From JAQVEM01 sp964601205 (GTDB lineage: Bacteria; Actinomycetota; Humimicrobiia; Humimicrobiales; Humimicrobiaceae): a stretch of DNA of 64,000 nt. The position numbers and the translations under genes are program-made. The notes under the pieces were generated by a model. That model saw only the letters and a program-made list of their open reading frames with translations. It had not been told where the DNA came from and made no database searches. This document shows, piece by piece, positions 52,141-60,547 of the stretch (position 1 is its first letter; each line of letters starts with the position of its first letter). The stretch is from positions 101,309 to 165,308 of the forward strand of contig CAZRML010000036.1 in NCBI GenBank assembly GCA_964601205.1. Direction: 5' to 3'.

Positions 52141-52341
52141 ATGGAAGAGATAAAGAACTTTTTTACTTCAGAAAATTTAAAATCTTTCTTTGTGAACATA
52201 TACAGCTGGCTGGAAGATATTCTCACAAAGGCTTTTGACAAAATAGAATACGAACCTATAAGGAACTTGCTAATTAATCCATGGTTCTGGATTATTATCG
52301 TATTCCTGTTTCTTTTAAGCTTTCTTTTTAGAAGAAGATAA
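52141..52341 (+). CDS. Small C-tail-anchored membrane protein
   Basis: A 66-residue protein with an amphipathic N-terminal part (EEIKNFFTSENLKSFFVN) and one C-terminal span (NPWFWIIIVFLFLLSFLF) ending in RRR. No family recognised. Its strong promoter directly upstream and the single clean span support a real gene. It converges on and overlaps by 27 bp the 3' end of the membrane protein of the sigma-factor operon. Confidence 0.6.
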   Translation: MEEIKNFFTSENLKSFFVNIYSWLEDILTKAFDKIEYEPIRNLLINPWFWIIIVFLFLLSFLFRRR

Positions 52342-52647
52342 CCCGGGATTTCTTTCACCTTTTTCTTCTCCGTCTGATGTCTTTTTAACGAGAAAAATAA
52401 TAAAAATAATAAAAATTATAGTTACAGCCAGGGTTACAAAAACACCCTGGCTGTTTTTAAACTTCTCAAAAACAAGATAAAATCTTGAGTTGCTTTTCCT
52501 GAAAAAATCTAAAAACTTTTCGTCAAGTAACCCCTCATCGTTCTTATCAATATTAGATATTCTATCTATTATTTTTTGTTCTATGTTGTCAGAGGGTTTT
52601 ATTAACACATCCCTGGCAATTTTTAAATATTTACCAATATTATTCAT
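52315..52647 (-). CDS. Putative anti-sigma-like single-span membrane protein
   Basis: A 110-residue protein with a soluble N-terminus (IGKYLKIARDVLIKPSDNIE, KIIDRISN), one span (GVFVTLAVTIIFIIFIIFLV, about residues 68-88) and a short charged C-tail. It is 92 bp downstream of the ECF sigma gene on the same strand. Position and topology (cytosolic N-terminal half, one span) suggest the sigma factor's anti-sigma. I see no zinc HxxxCxxC motif, so this is an inference. Confidence 0.55.
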   Translation of the reverse strand: MNNIGKYLKIARDVLIKPSDNIEQKIIDRISNIDKNDEGLLDEKFLDFFRKSNSRFYLVFEKFKNSQGVFVTLAVTIIFIIFIIFLVKKTSDGEEKGERNPGLSSSKKKA

Positions 52648-52739
52648 AACAAAAATTTTATAACCTATTTTAAATTACAATGTAATAGATTTAAATTGTC
52701 AATTTTTGTTTCACTCAAACATTTATTATATTCCTGCAT

Positions 52740-53327
52740 CTATTTTTTAATTTTTTCTTTTATCATTTTTCTTGCCCGGTGAATATTTGTCTTTACAGTT
52801 CCAATTGGCTTACCGGTTAGCTCCGATATTTCCCTGTAGCTGTAGTCCTGGAGATCTCTTAAAATAAGAGGTATCCTGTAACTTTCATCAAGACTTACTA
52901 TAACTTTTAAAACATCTTTTACCGTTTCTTTATTAAAATAACTGTTTTCCAGGCTCTGATTGAACTTATTAAAAACAACCTCATATTCTTCAGTTATTTT
53001 TTCCAGGCTCACCTTCCTGTCCTTTGTTTTTGAATAAATTCTTAATTTATCAATACAGGTATTTACGGTAAGCTTTCTTATCCAGGTCTTAAAACTGGAA
53101 AGCCCCCTGAAGCCATTTATTGAAAGATATACCTTCACAAACACTTCCTGGCTAACATCTTCAGCATCATGGGTATCTCTTAATATAAAAAAGGCAGTGG
53201 TATATACGTACTTTGAAAATTGTCTTACCAGCTCTTCAAAAGCGGCTTTATCCCCCTTCTTCGACTTTTCTACCAGTATCTTTTCATCTACTTCGCGTGG
53301 CCGGTTTCCTTTATTTACCTTGCCCAA
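52740..53327 (-). CDS. ECF-type RNA polymerase sigma factor
   Basis: A 195-residue sigma factor with region 2 at about residues 27-75 (AFEELVRQFSKYVYTTAFFI, DAEDVSQEVFVKVYLSI) and region 4 at about 140-192 (VIVSLDESYRIPLILRDLQD, ISELTGKPIGTVKTNIHRAR), with no region 1 or 3, as expected for the extracytoplasmic-function class. It is 33 bp behind an htrA gene and followed by a single-span protein. The operon (binding lipoprotein, htrA, sigma, membrane protein) suggests response to envelope stress. Confidence 0.93.
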   Translation of the reverse strand: MGKVNKGNRPREVDEKILVEKSKKGDKAAFEELVRQFSKYVYTTAFFILRDTHDAEDVSQEVFVKVYLSINGFRGLSSFKTWIRKLTVNTCIDKLRIYSKTKDRKVSLEKITEEYEVVFNKFNQSLENSYFNKETVKDVLKVIVSLDESYRIPLILRDLQDYSYREISELTGKPIGTVKTNIHRARKMIKEKIKK

Positions 53328-53360
53328 TACCTTCCCTTCTCTGAATTTCGTTGCCCGTTT

Positions 53361-54533
53361 TCACTCTGCGGGAGTTTCGACCAGTGTGACTGTAACCTCA
53401 AAAACATCCTCGCCCCTATTTACTGTGATATTTATACTATCACCTACGTTATGTCTTAAGACCTGTGCAAATAACTCATAAGGGTTACTTACTTTCACCC
53501 CATCAATTTCTGTAATCACATCTCCTGTCCTTATACCTGCATCTTCCGCAGGGTACCCCGGTTCTACGTCACTGACATGCACCCCGGTAATCCCGGTATT
53601 GCTGTATGGATCCATCCTTATACCCATGTAAGGAATCTTTGCCTTTCCATATTTGATAATCTGATCTGCAATGCTGATAACCGTATTACCGGGTACAGCA
53701 AATCCGATTCCGGTATTTTCCCCTGATGACGATAATATTAGAGTATTAATTCCTATTACTTCGCCGCTTGAATTAACCAGCGGCCCTCCGCTGTTTCCCC
53801 TGTTTATAGCCGCGTCTGTCTGTATCAGATTAACAGGAATTGTGATGTCTCTCCCAATGGCACTTATTACTCCCATAGTTACGCTCTGTTGAAGACCGTA
53901 AGGACTTCCTATTGCAATAACCATGTCCCCTACTTTATAGCCATCATCTGTAGAAAAATCTGCGGCCTTTAACCCGTCTTTTTCTATCTTTATAACTGCC
54001 ACGTCATAATTTTCCTCCGAACCTACCAGAACCGCGGGATATTCGCTCCCATCATATAAAGTTACCACCAGCTTTTCTGCTTTCCCGGCTACATGATTGT
54101 TAGTTATAATATATCCATCTTCGGTGTAAATAACACCCGAACCTATCCCCTCCTCCTCGTAAATCCTCCCAAAAATGTCCTGGGTCTTTACGGTCACTCC
54201 AATATTCACTACCGACGGGGTGATTTCTTCTACAACTTTACTTATTGCATCATCAAGCGCGGCCAGTATAAATCCTTCCGGGGCATCTATATCACTCGCA
54301 ATGTTACTCTGCTCCCCGGTGCTCTGCTCCACGCTATTCTCTTCAGTACTCTGCCCGACACTCTGTTCTTCAGCCTCTGTGTTTTTTCTGAATAAATCCA
54401 CAATAGTGACTCTATTTACCACAGCCAGAATTCCGAGCATGCTTATTCCGCCTATAACAAAAAAGATTATGGCAATCAGTATAATTATAAGGCCCTTTAT
54501 AAAAAAGGACTTAAATCCACTGTCAGTGCTCAC
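53361..54533 (-). CDS. HtrA/DegP-type serine protease with PDZ domain
   Basis: A 390-residue membrane-anchored protease. One span (GLIIILIAIIFFVIGGISML) near residues 14-33 is followed by an acidic linker, then a trypsin-like domain with His in YIITNNHVAG near 148, Asp in NYDVAVIKIE near 182 and Ser in NRGNSGGPLVNS near 253. A C-terminal PDZ domain follows (PYMGIRMDPYS, PGYPAEDAGIRTGDVITEID). It degrades misfolded envelope proteins. Its position in the sigma-factor operon fits an envelope stress response. Confidence 0.95.
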   Translation of the reverse strand: MSTDSGFKSFFIKGLIIILIAIIFFVIGGISMLGILAVVNRVTIVDLFRKNTEAEEQSVGQSTEENSVEQSTGEQSNIASDIDAPEGFILAALDDAISKVVEEITPSVVNIGVTVKTQDIFGRIYEEEGIGSGVIYTEDGYIITNNHVAGKAEKLVVTLYDGSEYPAVLVGSEENYDVAVIKIEKDGLKAADFSTDDGYKVGDMVIAIGSPYGLQQSVTMGVISAIGRDITIPVNLIQTDAAINRGNSGGPLVNSSGEVIGINTLILSSSGENTGIGFAVPGNTVISIADQIIKYGKAKIPYMGIRMDPYSNTGITGVHVSDVEPGYPAEDAGIRTGDVITEIDGVKVSNPYELFAQVLRHNVGDSINITVNRGEDVFEVTVTLVETPAE

Positions 54534-54566
54534 TTATTATCCTCCTTTGCTGCTAAAAAATAACTT

Positions 54567-55985
54567 TTACTCCGTCTCTCCGCTTTCTTCTATTTCTCCG
54601 GCAGTCTCCTCTTCTTCAGTTTCATCAACAGCTATGCTGCCCGACCTCAGCCTGAGAGCATCTTCCTGAATTTTTAATGCAGCGTCTGCAGGAAGAATAT
54701 CTCCAGAGATAACGCTTTTCGCATTATCTCTTATAGCATCCCTTATCACCATTATAAGTTCCTCGTAGGGCTTGCCTCTGCACAACTTCGCCTGTTGAAA
54801 AGCATTATATACTATACTGTCGCTTCTTATTGCATCATTTCTATCAATATTTTTTAAAACCGGGAAAGTATCCGTACCTGAAGTCCACCCGATTTGCTCT
54901 TCTTCTGACAGTATAAACTTTAAAAATTCATTCACTGCCTCCAGCTCGCTTCCGTAACAATTGGCATTTATCATAAATCCGGTGCCTGAAATTAAGGGTG
55001 TGGGATTACTGCTTCCTTCCCATACCCGGGGTATTTGTGCTATTCCATAATTTATCCCTGCCTCCTCATATTCCCCTAAAAGGCTTATGCTGTCTATTAT
55101 CATATGAACTTTTCCGCTCTTAAATGCCTCATTAATTTCGCTGTATTCAACATTGCGCGGCAAAATTTCTTCTTCGTTATATATATAATTTAAAAACTCC
55201 ATGGTCTTTTCAGTCGCCTCATTTTCTAAGGTCAGTGAACTATAATTATATTCAACAATCCAATCCCCGTAGCCACCTATAAAAGGAATTATCCAGTCTG
55301 CTTCGTTACTGTTTAACATAAACCCATAAACCCCTTCTACATAATTATTTACCTCTTTACAATAAGATATGAGGTCCTCAAATCTTTCCGGGACTTTTTC
55401 TACAATATCTTTATTATAGAAAAATACTAAAAAATCATAACTTCTAAAAGGAATTATATATTTTCTACCATTATACTCAGAAATTTCTACCAGCCCGTCA
55501 AGTAACAAAGAGTAATCTAAAGCCTCCGCTGTCTCAGCTTCTATCTCTTTTATCACGTTTTCCGGAGCAAGTCTCTGTACCCCATCAAAATTAAGTAAAA
55601 TCAGCTCGGGACCGGCCCCGGCGAGGCTTGCCGCTTCAAACTTGTCTTCAAGTTCCTCCTGGCTCCTGAAGTGCTCGGTATCTATTTCAATATAATTGTT
55701 CTCCAGGGTAAAACTTTCTATGCTTTCCATCAAAGCGAGTCTTCCCTTGGGCTCCAGGCAATCCCACAGCTCTATTTTTATATCTTTTTTCTCTTCCTCT
55801 GTCAATTCACTTTCCACGGCTTCCACCTGCTCCTCGCTTGCCTGCTCGCCTTCTTCTTCGCTTCCGGAGCTAATTATTCTGCAGGATATGCTGATTAACA
55901 ATACACATAGAGAAGATATTATAAACAATAATATTAACTTAAAGAACCCTTTATCTTTAAACCTTAAAAAATTGAACATTTTCAC
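54567..55985 (-). CDS. Orphan extracellular solute-binding lipoprotein
   Basis: A 472-residue binding protein with lipoprotein signal (ISSLCVLLISISC, Cys35), an acidic Glu-rich linker (SEEEGEQASEEQ), then a CUT1-like fold: IKIELWDCLEPKGRLALMES near 70, ELILLNFDGVQRLAPENVIK, YIIPFRSYDFLVFFYNKDIV near 175. No permease or ATPase gene is beside it; instead htrA and an ECF sigma gene follow. It has a strong promoter at 56074-56102. It might act as a sensor or supply a transporter encoded elsewhere. Confidence 0.88.
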   Translation of the reverse strand: MKMFNFLRFKDKGFFKLILLFIISSLCVLLISISCRIISSGSEEEGEQASEEQVEAVESELTEEEKKDIKIELWDCLEPKGRLALMESIESFTLENNYIEIDTEHFRSQEELEDKFEAASLAGAGPELILLNFDGVQRLAPENVIKEIEAETAEALDYSLLLDGLVEISEYNGRKYIIPFRSYDFLVFFYNKDIVEKVPERFEDLISYCKEVNNYVEGVYGFMLNSNEADWIIPFIGGYGDWIVEYNYSSLTLENEATEKTMEFLNYIYNEEEILPRNVEYSEINEAFKSGKVHMIIDSISLLGEYEEAGINYGIAQIPRVWEGSSNPTPLISGTGFMINANCYGSELEAVNEFLKFILSEEEQIGWTSGTDTFPVLKNIDRNDAIRSDSIVYNAFQQAKLCRGKPYEELIMVIRDAIRDNAKSVISGDILPADAALKIQEDALRLRSGSIAVDETEEEETAGEIEESGETE

Positions 55986-56073
55986 CTCATTATTAAACCC
56001 TTACCCTGTTTACTTATAAAATCAGCATGCAACCCTATTATAAATGCTGATTTCAATTTATGAAACAATTTAT

Positions 56074-56102
56074 ATCATAAAATCACAAAGAATCACTGTC
56101 AA
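56074..56102 (-). promoter_or_regulatory. Sigma-70 promoter of the binding protein-htrA-sigma operon
   Basis: TTGACA (56097-56102), 17-bp spacer, TATGAT (56074-56079) on the minus strand, about 90 bp before the lipoprotein gene. The remaining spacer 56103-56341 holds no gene or structure I can support. Confidence 0.75.
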
Positions 56103-56341
56103 ATATCTTAGTGTGCAAATTCAAAACTTTTTCAAATCTGTCAAAAAATGGATGGCATTATTCACCGGCAAAATTATAATTATTTTTTTATTTTCGTACT
56201 GATGAAGTATCTTAATTAAAAAATTGGTTAACAATTAAAACTTAAAAATCCTTTAAATATTCCTGCAGTCTGCTCCCTGCCCGTCTACAGGTTAAATTTA
56301 TTTAAAAGATATAATTATTTTGACTTCTTAACGGCAACACT

Positions 56342-57046
56342 TTATTCTTTCTGACCGTAATAAGCGCTTTTGCCATGTTTTCTTAAATAATGCTTATCCA
56401 GAAGACTCTTCTTTATATTTTTAAGAGCCGGGTTAATTGTCAGTGAGTGAAATGCCATCTTTGCAATTTCTTCAAGAGCAATGCTTATTTCTACAGCGTC
56501 GTCTGCATCCCTGCCCCAGCTGAAAGGCCCGTGGCATGCTACCAGGACTGCCTTCATATCATTATGGTCCAGAGATTTAAAGGTATCCACAATTAATCTT
56601 CCTGTTTCCCGCTCGTAGTCCTTTATTATTGAACCATCGCTTATAACTTCTGTGCAGGGAACCTCTCCGTAAAAAAAATCAGCATGTGTTGTTCCCAGGC
56701 ATGGTATAGCTTCCATTGCCTGTGCCCAGGCTGTTGCATATGTAGAATGGCTGTGTGCCACTCCTCCTATATCCGGAAAATTTTTATAAAGCTCCAGATG
56801 TGTTTTTGTATCGGACGAAGGATTCAGAGGGTTCAGACTGCCTTCCACTTTATTACCCTCAAGATCCAGCACCACTATATCCCTGTAAGTCATTTTTTTA
56901 TATGGAACTCCACTTGGTTTAATGGCCATCAGGGACTTTTCCCGGTCAATTCCGGACACATTCCCGAATGTAAATGCAACCAGCCCGCTCAGATATAGTT
57001 TCATATTTGCCTTATAAACTTCTTTCTTTAACTTTAATATGTTCAC
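56342..57046 (-). CDS. araD: L-ribulose-5-phosphate 4-epimerase
   Basis: A 234-residue class II aldolase-fold enzyme interconverting L-ribulose-5-P and D-xylulose-5-P. TFGNVSGIDREKSLMAIKPS near residue 26, SSDTKTHLELYKNFPDIGGV near 78, the zinc ligands in VAHSHSTYATAWAQ near 97 and TTHADFFYGEVPCT near 118, and HGPFSWGRDADDAVE near 180 are the AraD motifs. The GTG start overlaps the kinase stop (GTGA). A carbonyl-pathway pentose route is completed with the kinase upstream, but no intact isomerase is present. Confidence 0.95.
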   Translation of the reverse strand: MNILKLKKEVYKANMKLYLSGLVAFTFGNVSGIDREKSLMAIKPSGVPYKKMTYRDIVVLDLEGNKVEGSLNPLNPSSDTKTHLELYKNFPDIGGVAHSHSTYATAWAQAMEAIPCLGTTHADFFYGEVPCTEVISDGSIIKDYERETGRLIVDTFKSLDHNDMKAVLVACHGPFSWGRDADDAVEISIALEEIAKMAFHSLTINPALKNIKKSLLDKHYLRKHGKSAYYGQKE

Positions 57047-58707
57047 TTTCTTAATTCATCCTCCAGCATTCCTCCCAGTTTCCTGTATCTTTCATATAAT
57101 TTATTATAAACAGGAACATTGTTTCTGTCCGGATAATATACAGATTCTGATTCCGATACCATGTATTTCTGCGCTTCCTCAACTGAATTGTATATTCCGG
57201 CTGCTACAGCTCCAAAAATGGCTGCTCCCAGAGCCACTGACTGTTCCGATTTTGTTATTTTAACCGGCATATTAAGAACATCAGAAAGAACCTTCATTAC
57301 CAATTTTGATTTTCTGGGCACTCCGCCTATAGCCACAATCTGATTAATACTTATATCCTCTTCGCAAAACCTCTCTAATATTGCTCTTGCACCTAAAGCA
57401 GTTGCCTCAACCAGTGTTCTGAAAAGTCCGGGAGCATCAGTCCCCAGAGTTATACCAAGAATCGCTCCCTTTAGTTTCTGGTCCGCATAGGGTGACCTTC
57501 TTCCATTTAACCAGTCAATTGCAATCAAACTATTATCTTCATCAGGTATTATCTCTGATGCTACCCCGGTGAGTTCAGGAAGAATTGAATCTACTGCCTG
57601 CCTTATTTCTTTCTCGCCAGACCTGCCAGAAAAATAGTGTTTCAGAGGCCATGAAATAAGATCTCTGAACCAGGAATAAACATCTCCGTATGCCGATTGG
57701 CCTGCTTCCAGACCAATCATTCCCGGAACTACCGAACCATCCACCTGTCCGCATATCCCGGATATTACCCTATCTCCTATCTCATCTTTTCTTACAACAG
57801 TTATATCGCAGCAGGAAGTACCTATTATCTTTACAAAAACACCGGGCTTAACTCCTGCCGCAACCGCTCCCATATGGGCGTCATAGGCTCCGACTGTTAC
57901 TGGTATATTCTCCTTTAAGCCCAATTTTTCTGCCCATTCTCTGGATAACCCTCCGGCAGGGTTATCCGAAGTATACGTTCCGGTATATAATCTTTCCCGC
58001 ACCCCTGAAAGCAATGGCGACACTTTTACCAGAAACTCTTCAGGAGGCAGTCCTCCCCAGGAAGCATGCCACATTGCCTTATGTCCCGCTGCGCACCTGC
58101 TCCGCTTCATTTCCAGAGGGTTTAAATTTCCGGTAAGCAACGCAGGTACCCAGTCCGCATGCTCAACCCATGAGAAAGTCGCTTTTCTTACTGTGTCGTC
58201 TTCTTTAAATATATGTAGAATCTTAGCCCAGAACCACTCTGAAGAATACACGCCACCCTCATATCTGGTATAGTCCTCTCCTCCCCATGTCCTGGCAGTC
58301 TTATTTATAAGCTCTGCTTCTTCAACCGGGGTATGGTCCTTCCACATTACAAACATGGCATCCGGGTTTTCGCAAAACTCTTCTTTTAGAGCAAGTGCGC
58401 TCCCCTCTCTATCCACCGGTCCGGCTGTTGAGCCGGTTGTTGCCAAACCTATAGCCGCAATATTATTTTTTACATGTAAGGGCACTTCCTTTAAAGCATC
58501 CGATATTGATTCTTCCAGAGATTCAATATGGTCCAGAGGATGCTGCCGGAACTGGTTATTTTCGGGAGTACAAAATTTTCCTTCTGCCCATCTTTTAAAA
58601 TTAGAAACAGCGGTTGATAATTCTTCTCCACTTGCTGCATCCACAATAACCGAGCGAACAGAATCAGTACCAAAATCCAAGCCTATTACATATCTGGATT
58701 TTTTCAT
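57043..58707 (-). CDS. araB: FGGY-family ribulokinase
   Basis: A 554-residue sugar kinase, the length of AraB-type ribulokinase. The N-terminal ATPase motif VIGLDFGTDSVRSVIVDA is at residue 8, AIGLATTGSTAGPVDREG near 86, MFVMWKDHTPVEEAELI near 118, WVEHADWVPALLTGN near 180 and the second FGGY signature KLSGVRE... is followed by VTVGAYDAHMGAVAAGV near 280 and VAIGGVPRKSKLVMKVLSD near 455. It phosphorylates L-ribulose to L-ribulose-5-P for the epimerase just downstream. It lies 34 bp behind the ROK regulator. Confidence 0.94.
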   Translation of the reverse strand: MKKSRYVIGLDFGTDSVRSVIVDAASGEELSTAVSNFKRWAEGKFCTPENNQFRQHPLDHIESLEESISDALKEVPLHVKNNIAAIGLATTGSTAGPVDREGSALALKEEFCENPDAMFVMWKDHTPVEEAELINKTARTWGGEDYTRYEGGVYSSEWFWAKILHIFKEDDTVRKATFSWVEHADWVPALLTGNLNPLEMKRSRCAAGHKAMWHASWGGLPPEEFLVKVSPLLSGVRERLYTGTYTSDNPAGGLSREWAEKLGLKENIPVTVGAYDAHMGAVAAGVKPGVFVKIIGTSCCDITVVRKDEIGDRVISGICGQVDGSVVPGMIGLEAGQSAYGDVYSWFRDLISWPLKHYFSGRSGEKEIRQAVDSILPELTGVASEIIPDEDNSLIAIDWLNGRRSPYADQKLKGAILGITLGTDAPGLFRTLVEATALGARAILERFCEEDISINQIVAIGGVPRKSKLVMKVLSDVLNMPVKITKSEQSVALGAAIFGAVAAGIYNSVEEAQKYMVSESESVYYPDRNNVPVYNKLYERYRKLGGMLEDELRK

Positions 58708-58741
58708 AATACCTCTTTCAGAATTATGGTTTATAGCTTAT

Positions 58742-60001
58742 TTAAATCCTGCTTAATTTCTTCTTTATAATATAATGACCCGCAATATTGGAATTATCCA
58801 GGTCAAAAATATTGTCAAAGACGATAGACGCCGCTCCTATAATACCCACATTGTCTCCCATTTCAGAGAATCTGATATTATAATTATCTTTAACTTTGGG
58901 AAACGTATTTTCAGAAACTGACTTTTTCACTATCTTTAAATATCTTTCTCCAAATTTAATAACCTCCCCGTGGATTATAACAAGTTCAGGATTAAACATC
59001 TTAATTGTATTTGAAATCCCTATTCCAAGATATTTAGCGTTATTTTCCACATTTCTGGTAACTATCTCATCGCCCTCATTATAAAGCCCGAAAAGGCCCT
59101 CCAACTCTAACTTATCTTTCCCGTACATAGAAGACTTACCGCTTTTTTTAATATCATCTGAAATATCTTCCAGAAGAGAACTTGTTGAGCACAGAGTTTC
59201 AAGACAGCCCACATTGCCGCAGTGGCATACTCTTTTACCTCCAAGGTTGGTTATTATATGACCCACTTCACCTGCCATTCCCTTATTCCCGATAACAAGC
59301 TTATTGTCTATAAAAACACCTGTACCTATACCTGTCCCGGTTTCAAAACATACGAAATCTCTTATATCTTTCGCCAGCCCATATTTTTTTTCTGCAATTG
59401 CCTGTACCCTGCATTCATTCTCAATAAAAACGGGTAGGTCTATTTTTTTTTCTATTATTTCCTTTAGTTTTATATTGCTCCACCCGCTAAGGTTTGGTGA
59501 GAAAATAACCAGGCCATTTTTACCATCAACCAGACCGGTAGCTCCGATCCCAATTCCTATTATGCTTTCCTTATCAACGCCGGATTTTTTTATGATTTCC
59601 TTTAATTTATTAGTTAACTTATCTATAACAGCTTCAGGCCCAAGCCACTCTTCAGTTGGTATTTTTGTCATCTCAATTATGCTTGAGCTCAAATCAGTTA
59701 GAGCAATTCTGATATTCTTTACTCCTATCATTACTCCTAATATATAACCGGCTCTGACTCTAAATTGAAGAAGTACTGCTTTTTTACCACCGGATGGAGT
59801 AGAATCACTTTTACCAATCTCTTCTATTAGGCCTTCCTCGATAAGTTCCCCAATATATGCAGAAGTAGTAGGACGGCTTATTTTAAGCTGTCTCGATATG
59901 TCGATCCGGGAGATCTGTCCCACATCTATTACTATTTTAAGTATGTTCTTCTTATTTATTTCTTTCAGTGAAATATTATTTTTTTCTTTTTGGTAAACCA
60001 T
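58742..60001 (-). CDS. ROK-family repressor of the pentose operon
   Basis: A 419-residue protein with a winged helix (KEINKKNILKIVIDVGQISR, then SRQLKISRPTTSAYIGELIE) and a ROK domain with IGIGIGATGLVDG near 155, ETGTGIGTGVFIDN near 220 and the zinc motif CHCGNVGCLETLC near 260. It likely represses the downstream kinase-epimerase genes and senses a pentose. Its own start is preceded at 9 bp by an extended -10, so the mRNA is leaderless. Confidence 0.9.
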   Translation of the reverse strand: MVYQKEKNNISLKEINKKNILKIVIDVGQISRIDISRQLKISRPTTSAYIGELIEEGLIEEIGKSDSTPSGGKKAVLLQFRVRAGYILGVMIGVKNIRIALTDLSSSIIEMTKIPTEEWLGPEAVIDKLTNKLKEIIKKSGVDKESIIGIGIGATGLVDGKNGLVIFSPNLSGWSNIKLKEIIEKKIDLPVFIENECRVQAIAEKKYGLAKDIRDFVCFETGTGIGTGVFIDNKLVIGNKGMAGEVGHIITNLGGKRVCHCGNVGCLETLCSTSSLLEDISDDIKKSGKSSMYGKDKLELEGLFGLYNEGDEIVTRNVENNAKYLGIGISNTIKMFNPELVIIHGEVIKFGERYLKIVKKSVSENTFPKVKDNYNIRFSEMGDNVGIIGAASIVFDNIFDLDNSNIAGHYIIKKKLSRI

Positions 60002-60010
60002 AATAAAAAA

Positions 60011-60019
60011 ATTATAGCA
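60011..60019 (-). promoter_or_regulatory. Extended -10 promoter of the pentose ROK repressor
   Basis: TGCTATAAT on the minus strand (TATAAT at 60011-60016) ends 9 bp before the ATG at 60001. No ribosome site intervenes. It is the third TGn-TATAAT box found in the window. Confidence 0.65.
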
Positions 60020-60071
60020 TTTAATTACAATTTATCATTTATATATTTTTTGGTATTTATAATATCAAAAC

Positions 60072-60266
60072 TCAGACTTCTATAATATCTATTCCCGCAA
60101 ATTTACAAAAATCTTTCATTTCCTTCCTCAAATCTCCGTACATCTTACTGGCATGATGTATAAAGCCTTACTCTATTATGGTTCTATAAAGCTTTTTTAA
60201 ATCTTTTACTTTAACCCATTTCCAGGAACCCCTGAGTGTTCTATTATCAGGTACTGCTTTATATTT
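60072..60266 (-). pseudogene. C-terminal remnant of an L-arabinose/L-fucose-type isomerase
   Basis: A 65-codon minus-strand frame reads NRTLRGSWKWVKVKDLKKLY, an in-frame TAA at 60168-60170, then GFIHHASKMYGDLRKEMKDF and CKFAGID to a TGA at 60072. This resembles the end of sugar isomerases of the FucI/AraA-like group (LRGSWKW and GFxHHAS motifs are typical). No N-terminal part precedes it, and the DNA from 60267 to about 60430 is AT-rich without a gene. It explains where the isomerase of this pentose operon went. Family assignment is from short motifs. Confidence 0.6.
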
Positions 60267-60547
60267 AACTATTATAAATAAAATAATTATTTTATTTAAT
60301 TATTTTATTTAACTAATGTAAAAATTTTCCTTTTTAAATAAAAAGACATATGTTAGTCAGTTTAACTAACTAAACATATATTGTCAATATTTAGTTCTTT
60401 TATTTTCTTTTATACCAATCTCACTGATATTATTTATCAGTTATATCTAGAGCGTAGTTCACGTAAAGCCGCTGCTTTTTGGATTCTACACTCAGCAATA
60501 TATAAAACCCTTTGACCGTGATTATCCGCACTCCAGGGCCCTTTCAG

